Source of the DNA: an uncultured Pseudomonadota bacterium
Lineage (GTDB): Bacteria; Desulfobacterota_B; Binatia; UBA9968
Assembly: GCA_946478635.1 (NCBI GenBank)
Contig: CAMLCX010000025.1
Location: 1 to 19,722, forward strand
Direction: 5' to 3'
DNA: 19,722 nt
The notes under the pieces were generated by a model. The model was not told the DNA's origin. It was given only the letters and a program-made list of their open reading frames with translations, and searched no databases. Positions 6,528 to 13,823 of this stretch are shown piece by piece (within the stretch, counting starts at the first letter, position 1; every line of letters starts with the position of its first letter). A program made the translations under genes and the position numbers.

Positions 6528-7094
6528 TCAGTAGTAATCGAGAAAATTCTTGAGAATTTTCTTGCCCTCTTCGTTGAGAATCGACTCGGGGTGAAACTGT
6601 ACGCCTTCAATCGCAAGGGATTTATGGCGAACGGCCATGATGACGCCGTCGCTCGTCCACGCACTGACCATCAACTCAGCCGGCAAACTTTTCGGATCGA
6701 TGACCAAGGAGTGATAACGCATGGCATTGAAGGGACTTTTCACTTCGCGGAAAATCGTCTGCGAGTCATGGGTGACCGCGGAAAGCTTTCCATGCATGAT
6801 GGACGGCGCACGCACAATCTTTCCGCCAAAGGCGGCGCCAATCGACTGGTGACCCAAACAAACGCCCAGCATGGGAACACGCGAGCCGAATCGCTTGATG
6901 GCATCGCAGGAGATCCCTGCCTCTCTGGGGGTACACGGACCGGGAGAAACAACGATCTTTTCCGGTTTCAGTGCTTCGATTTCATCGAGGGTGATTTTGT
7001 CGTTTAGGTAAACTCTGACGTCGGCGCCAAGCTCGCCCAGATAGTGATACAGGTTGTAGGTGAAGGAGTCGTAGTTGTCGATCAGCAGAATCAT
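6528..7094 (-). CDS. trpG: Anthranilate synthase component II (glutamine amidotransferase)
   Basis: A 188-residue class-I glutamine amidotransferase, the size expected for stand-alone TrpG. It releases ammonia from glutamine and passes it to TrpE. The catalytic triad is visible: Cys79 in GVCLGHQ, and His168 and Glu170 in VQFHPES. The oxyanion region PGPCTPREAG (51-60) and the N-terminal MILLIDNYDSFTYNL are standard. The start is the ATG at 7094, whose ATGA overlaps the TGA stop of trpE, so translation is coupled; the longer frame upstream is just trpE read in another phase. PabA-type amphibolic use with an unlinked pabB is possible, since the proteins are alike, but pairing with trpE makes trpG the best name. 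Confidence 0.96.
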   Translation of the reverse strand: MILLIDNYDSFTYNLYHYLGELGADVRVYLNDKITLDEIEALKPEKIVVSPGPCTPREAGISCDAIKRFGSRVPMLGVCLGHQSIGAAFGGKIVRAPSIMHGKLSAVTHDSQTIFREVKSPFNAMRYHSLVIDPKSLPAELMVSAWTSDGVIMAVRHKSLAIEGVQFHPESILNEEGKKILKNFLDYY

Positions 7095-8578
7095 CGTTTC
7101 CTCCACTGCTCGGCCAACTCGACGGCTTTCAGCATGGCGCGCGCCTTGTTGAGCGTTTCTTGGTACTCCAGCTTTGGATCGGAATCTGCGACGATACCGG
7201 CTCCGGCGGTGACGTAGACTTTTTTCCCCTTCATGATGATTGTTCGGATGACGATGCAAGTGTCCAAATTTCCGTTGTAGCCGAAGTAACCGATGGCGCC
7301 GGCGTAAAGCCCGCGCTTTTGCGGTTCGAGCTCGCCGACGATCTGCATGGCGCGGATTTTCGGCGCGCCGGAAACCGTGCCGGCCGGAAACGCCGAGACG
7401 AAAAGGTCGAAAGCAGTTTTGTCGGCCGATAACTTCCCGCGCACGTTGGAAACAATATGAATGACATGGGAATACCGTTCGATGGCCATCAATTCGTTGA
7501 CTTCAACGGTGCCGATTTCCGCGACCCGGCCGACGTCGTTGCGGCCGAGATCCACGAGCATGATGTGCTCCGCCCGTTCTTTCGGGTCGGCAAGCAGGTC
7601 CGTTTCGAGCTCGCGTTCCTCTTCGGGCGTCGCGCCACGCCGGCGAGTTCCGGCAATGGGCCGGAGTTCAATGGTATCCCCCGTGAGCCGGACCATGGTT
7701 TCCGGGGAAGAACCGATGACGCGGAGATCCTCCAGCTCGAGATAAAACATGTAGGGGGAAGGATTGATGAAACGGAGAGCTCGGTAGATCTCGAAGGGAT
7801 CGGTTCGGGTTTCAGTTTCGAGCCTCTGAGCAAGAACGACCTGAATAATATCGCCGGCCTTGATGTATTCCTTCGCCTTCTTGACCGCATTCTCGAATCC
7901 TGCCTGAGTTAAGTTGGAGCGAAATTTACGGGTGCCCTGGGCTTCAGTCAGATCTCTCGGCTCGATTCCTCGCGGTTTTTTTTGCAAACTCGATATCACC
8001 TTGCGAATGCGGTTTACCGAGGCGTCGTAGGCGCGGCGGAGATCGGTTCGGTCATCGATGTGAACGTTATCAATAACTTTGATGGTGTGTTTTAAATTAT
8101 CGAAGGCGACCAGTGTTTGCACAAAAACGAAAAATATCTCCGGCAATCCGAGCGGGTCGACTTTGTCATTGGCGATCGCGTGAAATTGTGTGACGGCGTT
8201 ATAGGACACGTAGCCCAGCGCTCCGCCGAAAAAGGGTGGAACGCCCGGTACCGTAACCGGGCGATATCCATGTAACAACTGCTCCAGGATTTTGAGCGGT
8301 TCATCTGACGTCAAGTGACGGGATTTGCCATGCTCGGTGATTTCAACTTTATTGCCGTGGGCTTTGAAAATCCGCTGCGGCCGGGTGCCCAGAAATGAAT
8401 AACGAGCCCAGCGCTCGCTGCCCTCCACGCTTTCGAGCAGAAAAGAATATTTATCGCGCTCGAGGCGCTTAAAAAATGAAAGCGGTGTCTCAAGGTCCAT
8501 CAGCAACTCTTGATATACGGGTATCAAGTTGCCCTGGGTTACGAGCCGGCAAAATTCTTTGTAACTTGGTTGAATCAT
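7091..8578 (-). CDS. trpE: Anthranilate synthase component I
   Basis: A 495-residue chorismate-utilising enzyme that makes anthranilate, the first step of tryptophan synthesis, with ammonia from TrpG. The N-terminus (SYKEFCRLVTQGNLIPVY) is typical of TrpE. LLES at residues 47-50 is the tryptophan feedback-binding motif, which separates it from PabB. The chorismate-binding region shows NPSPYMFYLEL, YSHVIHIVSNVRG and GTVSGAPKIRAMQIVGELE (~400-418). The ATG at 8578 fits the family start, but no Shine-Dalgarno sequence precedes it: the U-run of a strong terminator-like hairpin ends about 7 nt upstream. Regulation by premature termination in the leader is therefore likely. Only trpG and an editing-domain gene follow; trpD, trpC, trpF, trpB and trpA are not here. 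Confidence 0.97.
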   Translation of the reverse strand: MIQPSYKEFCRLVTQGNLIPVYQELLMDLETPLSFFKRLERDKYSFLLESVEGSERWARYSFLGTRPQRIFKAHGNKVEITEHGKSRHLTSDEPLKILEQLLHGYRPVTVPGVPPFFGGALGYVSYNAVTQFHAIANDKVDPLGLPEIFFVFVQTLVAFDNLKHTIKVIDNVHIDDRTDLRRAYDASVNRIRKVISSLQKKPRGIEPRDLTEAQGTRKFRSNLTQAGFENAVKKAKEYIKAGDIIQVVLAQRLETETRTDPFEIYRALRFINPSPYMFYLELEDLRVIGSSPETMVRLTGDTIELRPIAGTRRRGATPEEERELETDLLADPKERAEHIMLVDLGRNDVGRVAEIGTVEVNELMAIERYSHVIHIVSNVRGKLSADKTAFDLFVSAFPAGTVSGAPKIRAMQIVGELEPQKRGLYAGAIGYFGYNGNLDTCIVIRTIIMKGKKVYVTAGAGIVADSDPKLEYQETLNKARAMLKAVELAEQWRKR

Positions 8579-8581
8579 CTG

Positions 8582-8623
8582 TTAAAAAATAAAAAAGGCC
8601 ATAGGATTACCACCTATGGCCTT
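8582..8623 (-). terminator. trpE leader: Attenuator-like intrinsic terminator just before trpE
   Basis: On the minus strand AAGGCCATAGG (8623-8613) and CCTATGGCCTT (8605-8595) form a perfect 11-bp stem with a 7-nt loop, followed by TTTTTTATTTTTT. This is a textbook intrinsic terminator in the trpE direction. It ends within about 10 nt of the trpE ATG, so it cannot end another gene and should act as an attenuator. Confidence 0.8.
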
Positions 8624-8736
8624 GATTTCTTGAGCGTTTGACCTAAATCAGCCACGGTGTAGAGGCTGTCTTGGGCGCCAATACCCTCGGCTCGTGGATG
8701 GGAATAAGGGTTCCAACCGTAACTGCATAACGCCAT
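8614..8736 (-). CDS. Possible 40-residue trp leader peptide
   Basis: An ATG frame of 40 codons (beginning MALCSYGWNPYSHPRAEG) runs toward trpE, and its TAG stop falls inside the 5' arm of the attenuator stem. A ribosome at the stop would block the terminator hairpin. It has only one Trp codon (residue 8), not the tandem Trp codons of enterobacterial trpL, and no clear ribosome-binding site. It may be a regulatory leader, or a chance frame in a structured RNA. No known family is recognised. Confidence 0.25.
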   Translation of the reverse strand: MALCSYGWNPYSHPRAEGIGAQDSLYTVADLGQTLKKSRP

Positions 8737-8834
8737 ATTGCCGGATTGAGTTTTTCCGGTCAAGTATCCGGGCTTGTGTCACAATTGTGTGGTTTCAATG
8801 CTTTCCCAAATTAAGTGATGTTAATCATCAGTAC

Positions 8835-8850
8835 CCAATTACGAAATTGG
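8835..8850. promoter_or_regulatory. Palindrome at the predicted trp transcription start
   Basis: CCAATT-ACGA-AATTGG is a perfect 6-bp inverted repeat that covers the predicted start point (about 8849) of trp transcription. It could be a repressor operator or a 5'-end RNA hairpin. It does not resemble the enterobacterial TrpR operator. Confidence 0.3.
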
Positions 8851-8855
8851 CGGAA

Positions 8856-8883
8856 ATTGTTCCCGCAATATCACTCGTGTCAA
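8856..8883 (-). promoter_or_regulatory. Predicted sigma-70 promoter of the trp operon
   Basis: On the minus strand a perfect -35 TTGACA (8883-8878) is followed after 16 nt by AACAAT (8861-8856, 4 of 6 matches to TATAAT), with an A/T-rich stretch just upstream. It would give a leader of about 270 nt before trpE, long enough for attenuation. Confidence 0.5.
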
Positions 8884-8994
8884 TATTTTAAAAACAGACA
8901 GCGATGAATCCCAAGATCAGGGACGTCTAACTCCCCAAGTTTATGGGCGGGGTATCGCGCGCGGCATCGTCAATTTGCTGGCAGCTATTTACGT

Positions 8995-9023
8995 TTGACA
9001 CGCCTTTAAAGCTGAGTTAGCTT
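8995..9023 (+). promoter_or_regulatory. Predicted sigma-70 promoter of the IclR gene
   Basis: TTGACA (8995-9000), a 17-nt spacer and TAGCTT (9018-9023, 3 of 6 to the -10 consensus). The transcript would have a leader of about 70 nt ending in the strong GGAGG ribosome-binding site before 9103. Confidence 0.45.
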
Positions 9024-9102
9024 AAAACGCTTTTTTGGAACTGCTCTTGGTTTAGTTAAAAGCGCAGAGTATTTTTGCGGCTATAAATAGTCTGGAGGAA
9101 AC

Positions 9103-9882
9103 ATGGTTCGGCGCGAGAAATCCAACTACGTTATCCAATCTGTTTCACATGCGCTCGATGTGCTGGAGCAGTTTCACGGAAATGTCGACGAGGTCGGCGT
9201 AACCGAGCTAAGCAAACGCTTGAAACTCCATAAGAATAACGTTTTCAGGCTCCTCGCAACGCTCGAGGCGCGTGGTTATATCGAGCAGAACAAAATCACT
9301 GAAAACTATCGGTTGGGCCTTCGTTGTTTACAGTTGGGCCAGACTTTTATTCATCAAATGGGGCTACTGTTACAATCCCGGTCGGTGCTCGAGGAATTGT
9401 CTAAGACAACCAAAGAAAGCGCATACGTCGCCATTCGAAAGGGCGGCGCAGTCATCCCGCTCGATTTTGTTGAACCCGCGCGCACAGTGCGGGTGGTGTC
9501 GTTCCTCGGCACGGTGCTCCCATCCCACTGCACTGCGGCGGGCAAAGTTCATCTGGCATTTGAAGCCGAGGGGACGCCCGGGCAAGACCTGCCCGAGCGG
9601 TTGGAACGCTACACTGATCGAACCATCGTCGAACGGGACGTTCTGCGCGACCAGATGAAGATCATCGGTGAGTCCGGTTATGCGGTTGAGCACGGTGAAT
9701 TTGCCGAAGACGTGAATGCTGTGGCGGTGCCGATTCGTGATTACACTCGATCGCTTATTGGAACGCTGGCCGTGGTAGGGCCCGCGCATCGCTTGCTCGA
9801 TGACGCAGTGAATAACGACATCGCGCCGGTGCTTTTAAAGGCCGGCGCCGAGCTTTCAAAACGATTGGGGTTTCCGGGATGA
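9103..9882 (+). CDS. IclR-family transcriptional regulator
   Basis: A 259-residue regulator of standard IclR length. Residues ~10-70 form the winged helix-turn-helix (VTELSKRLKLHKNNVFRLLA, then LEARGYI). Residues ~85-255 are the IclR effector-binding domain, with SHCTAAGKV (141-149) and GYAVEHGEFAEDVNAVAVPI (192-211). The preceding GGAGG supports the ATG. IclR proteins bind small organic acids or aromatics and often control a neighbouring catabolic gene. Here that could be the Fe-S oxidoreductase 198 bp downstream on the same strand, or the divergent trp operon. The effector is unknown. The 198-bp gap to the next gene holds no further gene, and contains a TTGACA (10046-10051)/TAAGAA (10069-10074) pair. 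Confidence 0.93.
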   Translation: MVRREKSNYVIQSVSHALDVLEQFHGNVDEVGVTELSKRLKLHKNNVFRLLATLEARGYIEQNKITENYRLGLRCLQLGQTFIHQMGLLLQSRSVLEELSKTTKESAYVAIRKGGAVIPLDFVEPARTVRVVSFLGTVLPSHCTAAGKVHLAFEAEGTPGQDLPERLERYTDRTIVERDVLRDQMKIIGESGYAVEHGEFAEDVNAVAVPIRDYTRSLIGTLAVVGPAHRLLDDAVNNDIAPVLLKAGAELSKRLGFPG

Positions 9883-10080
9883 AACTGACTGAGCCAGGCC
9901 GCGCTGGTGTATCAATCTGTACCTGACCCGCGCAAATCTTATCCGGAGTGAGGCCAGCACGACGCTTACCGCCTCGGAAAATTCAAATACGTTACAGGAT
10001 AAACTTGGCGGGATTGGCTCCGGCCAAGCAAAGTTTACGCTGGTTTTGACACCGCTTTGCGGCACGGTTAAGAAGTGTGA

Positions 10081-12099
10081 ATGGAGATCGATGACACCGC
10101 TATGCTGACCTTAGTTGAAAAACTTGCCTTTATCTTGCTCGCATCGGGATCCCTTTACTATGGTGCGACAAAATTTCAGGCTGTTTATCGCGCGATCATG
10201 CGTGGCAAGCCCGACGCGCGTTTCGATAATCTGGCCGCGCGAATCCAGCGCGCGTTCTGGATCGTTTTAACGCAGCAGTCCGTGTTCAAGACTCGACCGA
10301 TCGTGTCGTTTCTACACGCGCTCATATTTTACGGCTTTGTTTTTTACTTTCTGGTCAATTTGGTCGATGTCCTCGAAGGGTTTTTTGGCGTTCACGCGCG
10401 CGGCGGAGCATGGACCCCATTCAATTTAACCGCTGATCTACTGACCGCGGGCGTGTTGATCGGAATCATCGGCATGGTGATGCGACGTCTGATTGTGCGA
10501 CCCAAGGACTTCCATTTCCCGGCCAATGTGCCGGTGCAGCCGGAGGTGCGCGCGGGCATTTTTCGTGACTCCAGCGTGGTCGCCGGGTTTATCATTTTTC
10601 ACGTCGGCTGCCGGCTCTTGTTCAAGACCACCCAGCTGGCCGCGCAAGGAACGGATCCATTTGAGCCCGTGAGCGCGGCGCTCGTGTCGGTCTTTGCCGG
10701 TCTAAGTCCCCAGGCTTTGGAAATTCTCAATCACTTTTTTTGGTGGGGCGCTCTCGGTTCGATCCTCGTTTTCATACCCTATTTCCCGCGCTCCAAACAT
10801 ATCCATCTGTTCCTCGCGCCAGTCAATCTGGCGTTAAAGAAGGACAAACCGGGCACGCTTCAACCGATGGATTTTGAAAAGGACGAAGTTTTCGGCGCAG
10901 CGAAGCTCGAGGACTTCGCCTGGTCGAGGTTATTGGATTCCTATAGCTGCATCATGTGCAACCGTTGTCAGGACGTCTGTCCGGCCACCGCCACAGGTAA
11001 AGCATTGAGTCCGGCCGCGATCCTCATCAATGAGCGTTATGAGCTCAATAAAATTTTTTCCACATTCTCAGCCGGCCAGGAAAGTCCCCGCCCGTTGCTC
11101 GATTTCGCCCTCAATGAAGAAGCGGCGTGGGCGTGCACGACGTGCAATGCTTGCATAGAGATCTGCCCGGTAGGGAATGAGCAGATGCTGCACATCATCG
11201 ATGTGCGACGCGAGCGAGTTCTCACCGCGGCGCAATTTCCCAAGGGTTTGCAGAATACCTTCAATCACATGGAGCGCGCCGGCAATCCCTGGGGGATGGC
11301 GGCGGACGAACGCCTGGCTTGGGCGAAAGATTTGCCATTTGAGGTGCCGACTTTGGAGCAAAAACCCGATCCGGAAGTGCTCTATTGGGTCGGTTGCGCA
11401 GTTTCGTTTGATCCGCGCGCGCAAAAGATCGCGCGTAGTTTGGCGACGATCTTCAACTCGGCGGGTGTGGACTGGGCGGTCATTGGCAAGGAAGAGAAGT
11501 GCACCGGTGACACGGCGCGGCGCGCGGGCAACGAATATTTATTCGCGCAGATGGCCGAGGAAAATATTGCGGCGCTTAACGAGATCAAGCCCAAAACCAT
11601 CGTGACCACCTGCCCGCACTGTTTTCATACGATTGCCAATGAATATCCCCAGTTCGGCGGCAACTATGTCGTCAAGCATCATACGGAATTTATCGACGGG
11701 CTGATTCGGAGCGGCAAGCTCAAGCTCACGACCGATGGCAACGGTTCGGTGACCTACCACGATCCCTGTTATCTGGGGCGCCACAACGGCGTGTTCGATC
11801 AGCCGCGCGCGTTAATTCGGAGCAGCGGCGCCAAACTCACCGAGCCGCGGCGGAACCAAAAAAACAGCTTTTGCTGCGGCGCCGGCGGCGGCCAGTTTTG
11901 GAAAGAGGAAGAAAAGGGCACCGAGCGGGTGAGCACCAACCGCTACCGTGAGCTTAAGGAAACCGGCGCGAAGACCGTAGCGACCGGTTGCCCGTTCTGC
12001 ATGCGCATGATCACAGAAGAAGCCGCGAAAGAGGAACCGGAGACGGCTCTGGAAGTCTTGGATATTGCTGAGATCGTTGCCAAACAGCTTGCCAAATAA
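10081..12099 (+). CDS. Membrane Fe-S oxidoreductase, ETF:quinone oxidoreductase-like (EMO/FadF-type, HdrD/GlpC-related)
   Basis: A 672-residue protein. Residues ~1-240 hold several membrane helices like the haem b-binding NarI-type domain (His79, His174, His218 are possible ligands). Two [4Fe-4S] ferredoxin motifs follow: Cys290/293/296/300 and Cys352/355/358/362. Two HdrB-like CCG modules complete it: a first with Cys439, Cys474 and TTCPHC (511/514), lacking the paired Cys; a complete second with Cys563, FCCG (598/599) and GCPFC (637/640). This architecture matches membrane proteins proposed to move electrons from electron-transfer flavoprotein to (mena)quinone during fatty-acid or aromatic degradation. 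No etfAB or acyl-CoA dehydrogenase is visible in the window, so the partner is unproven. An alternative ATG lies at 10102. DUF192 follows 1 nt after the stop. Confidence 0.85.
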   Translation: MEIDDTAMLTLVEKLAFILLASGSLYYGATKFQAVYRAIMRGKPDARFDNLAARIQRAFWIVLTQQSVFKTRPIVSFLHALIFYGFVFYFLVNLVDVLEGFFGVHARGGAWTPFNLTADLLTAGVLIGIIGMVMRRLIVRPKDFHFPANVPVQPEVRAGIFRDSSVVAGFIIFHVGCRLLFKTTQLAAQGTDPFEPVSAALVSVFAGLSPQALEILNHFFWWGALGSILVFIPYFPRSKHIHLFLAPVNLALKKDKPGTLQPMDFEKDEVFGAAKLEDFAWSRLLDSYSCIMCNRCQDVCPATATGKALSPAAILINERYELNKIFSTFSAGQESPRPLLDFALNEEAAWACTTCNACIEICPVGNEQMLHIIDVRRERVLTAAQFPKGLQNTFNHMERAGNPWGMAADERLAWAKDLPFEVPTLEQKPDPEVLYWVGCAVSFDPRAQKIARSLATIFNSAGVDWAVIGKEEKCTGDTARRAGNEYLFAQMAEENIAALNEIKPKTIVTTCPHCFHTIANEYPQFGGNYVVKHHTEFIDGLIRSGKLKLTTDGNGSVTYHDPCYLGRHNGVFDQPRALIRSSGAKLTEPRRNQKNSFCCGAGGGQFWKEEEKGTERVSTNRYRELKETGAKTVATGCPFCMRMITEEAAKEEPETALEVLDIAEIVAKQLAK

Positions 12100-12100
12100 G

Positions 12101-12559
12101 ATGCGTTCGCGACTTTTATTCTTTTTGACAGTGAGCGTGGCGCTGGGCGCCGTTGCCTGCGAAGCGCAGCCCAAGGTGACGATTTTAACCAAAGCTGGGC
12201 GCGAGGTGGCTTTTCAGGTCGAAGTCGCCGACACGCCGGCAAAAAGAACGATGGGCTTGCAATATCGCAAAGAGCTGGGCAGCGACCGCGGCATGATCTT
12301 CTTGTTCCCCGCCGAGTCGCCGCAGACATTTTGGATGAAGAACACGCCGATACCTCTGGACATGATCTTCATCGATCGCGAACGCAAGATCGTCGGCATT
12401 ATCGAGCAGACCGTGCCTTTTTCTCTCGACGCGCGTTCCGTGGGTGTTCCGAGCCAATTCGTGCTCGAAATCAACGGTGGCCTGGCCAAACGGCAGGGGA
12501 TTCAAACGGGCGACAGAGTTCGCTTTGACGGGATTACCACAGAACGGGTTGCGGAATAA
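12101..12559 (+). CDS. Exported DUF192 protein
   Basis: A 152-residue protein with an N-terminal signal (LLFFLTVSVALGAVAC); Cys20 may be lipidated or the signal may simply be cleaved. The rest is a DUF192 domain, with the family hallmarks DRGMIFLFP and FWMKNTPIPLDMIFID and a C-terminal GIQTGDRVRF. The biochemical role of DUF192 is not established. The start at 12101 is preferred over an in-frame ATG 12 codons upstream because it begins the signal peptide; it leaves 1 nt after the stop of the Fe-S oxidoreductase gene, so the two are probably one operon. The transcript ends against the convergent GAPDH-like gene, with no clear hairpin in the 44-bp gap. Confidence 0.9.
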   Translation: MRSRLLFFLTVSVALGAVACEAQPKVTILTKAGREVAFQVEVADTPAKRTMGLQYRKELGSDRGMIFLFPAESPQTFWMKNTPIPLDMIFIDRERKIVGIIEQTVPFSLDARSVGVPSQFVLEINGGLAKRQGIQTGDRVRFDGITTERVAE

Positions 12560-12603
12560 AAAGAGCGAGGACCGCCCGTTCCCAATCAAGCGAAGCGCCG
12601 CGA

Positions 12604-13671
12604 TTAAATTTCGTTGAAGAAATAAGGTTTAACGGCCGCGAGCCTTTCCTCGTAAGAATCTGGATACATAAACCACAGTGTTGCCGCGATGCTGCTCAAC
12701 AGCGAGTTGCCGTCCTGAGGCGTGAAACAAGTGCCGATGATTTCCCGATCGCCCCTCATGGCGATGCTCTGGGTCACAATCACGGTCTGATTCAAAATCC
12801 TGCCGAACATGCCGTGGTCGCGGCCGAACGAAAAGACCGAAGCCGATGATTTTTTATTCGTAAGCGCGACACGCAAGTTGCCTTGGAGACGGCGCATTAG
12901 CTCATCCTTGTTGATGCCTCGGCGAAGTTTGAGATTGAAGTGGATGGTGTGCATGTACTGGGTGTTCAGCTTCAATGCCGATGAATAAATGTTCAGATCC
13001 AAGCCCAAAGTCTTAAACAAGTAATGCGCATCGCGACCTTGGTGTGTGCCGAATTGCGGGTCGTCGTGTTTGCCTGCTTCAGGCGCCGGGATAAAATCGC
13101 CTTCCTGGCTCAAATCGTTGGCGCGGCGCATGCAGACGAAATGACTTTCGTCGAGGTTGTCTTCCTTTTCCGGTCCGAGCGCGATGGTATCGATGAGCAC
13201 CGCCAGGTTGTGGGTATTGCAGCTGACCACCTGGATGAACTGGTCTTTGCCTTGTTCGAGAGCTTTGTCGTTGATGCCGCGCGCATACTTCTTGCCGAAA
13301 CCGTCTTCGCTACCTTGGGCGATAAAACCGCGGCCGTTGCCGGCGTATTTGTTGTAGTGTTTCTCCTTGTTTTCATTGCCGACCGGCGTGCAATCGATAA
13401 TCACGTTGGCGCGCTCGATTGCTTCCTCGGCCTCCAGACTGGGCTGCATACCCATCTCGACGAACTTTTGCCAACGATCCTTGTCGACGGCGAGCTTCGC
13501 GCCCTTGTTGCACGAGACAATGACCTTGGAGCGGTCGGTCAGCAGAGGGGTACGCTTGTGAAACGTGACTTCGTCGATGCCGAATTGCTCCTTGAGCGTC
13601 GACAAGATGCCAACGAGGGGCTCGCCGATGGTTCCGGTGCCGACGATGTGGACGATTTTTTTCTGCGCCAT
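12604..13671 (-). CDS. Type II (archaeal-type) glyceraldehyde-3-phosphate dehydrogenase homologue
   Basis: A 355-residue protein that resembles archaeal GAPDH rather than bacterial GapA. Visible are the N-terminal nucleotide-binding loop GTGTIG (11-16), VIIDCTPVGNENKEKHY (90-106; archaeal IDCTPEG...K...Y), and VVSCNTHNL (148-156) with the presumed catalytic Cys151. Also present are CMRRANDL (archaeal RRGADP) and LNTQYMHTIHFNLKL, matching the TxxMHxH strand. The archaeal enzyme oxidises glyceraldehyde-3-phosphate with NAD(P)+. Changes around the catalytic Cys (THNL for TTGL) and in the RRGADP loop leave room for another aldehyde substrate. The start at 13671 begins the Rossmann strand; a longer frame upstream looks non-coding. 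It is divergent from tldD, with 152 bp between them. No other glycolytic gene is nearby. Confidence 0.78.
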   Translation of the reverse strand: MAQKKIVHIVGTGTIGEPLVGILSTLKEQFGIDEVTFHKRTPLLTDRSKVIVSCNKGAKLAVDKDRWQKFVEMGMQPSLEAEEAIERANVIIDCTPVGNENKEKHYNKYAGNGRGFIAQGSEDGFGKKYARGINDKALEQGKDQFIQVVSCNTHNLAVLIDTIALGPEKEDNLDESHFVCMRRANDLSQEGDFIPAPEAGKHDDPQFGTHQGRDAHYLFKTLGLDLNIYSSALKLNTQYMHTIHFNLKLRRGINKDELMRRLQGNLRVALTNKKSSASVFSFGRDHGMFGRILNQTVIVTQSIAMRGDREIIGTCFTPQDGNSLLSSIAATLWFMYPDSYEERLAAVKPYFFNEI

Positions 13672-13823
13672 GATTTTCCGCTCCGTTTTGGATAGGCGAA
13701 TACTAACCCAACAACCTGTGACGATCAACCTAATTTGATGCCAATGCTAGCCAGCGATGACGAGGTTGGATTCGGTTACATTGAAACCTGTTTAATGCTA
13801 AAAATTCAAGTATGGGAGGCGAA

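Larger units (their letters stand above)
8579..9102. other. Divergent trpE / iclR regulatory region (524 bp)
   Basis: This holds the trpE attenuator and possible leader peptide (8582-8736), predicted trp promoter (8856-8883) and predicted iclR promoter (8995-9023). Small inverted repeats lie between them: CACAATTGTG at 8780-8789, CCGGA/TCCGG near 8742-8760, and CCAATT-ACGA-AATTGG at 8835-8850. No tRNA-like or T-box core (AGGGTGGNACC) was seen. The 65-residue plus-strand frame at 8694-8891 has no family resemblance and is not called as a gene. Confidence 0.6.

Noticed and set aside
8582..8860. T-box riboswitch upstream of trpE
   Set aside because: A terminator is present, but the conserved T-box core (AGGGTGGNACC) and specifier-loop landmarks are not seen.
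13024..13695. 223-residue plus-strand frame
   Set aside because: It is the antisense shadow of the GAPDH-like gene, which has clear family motifs on the minus strand.
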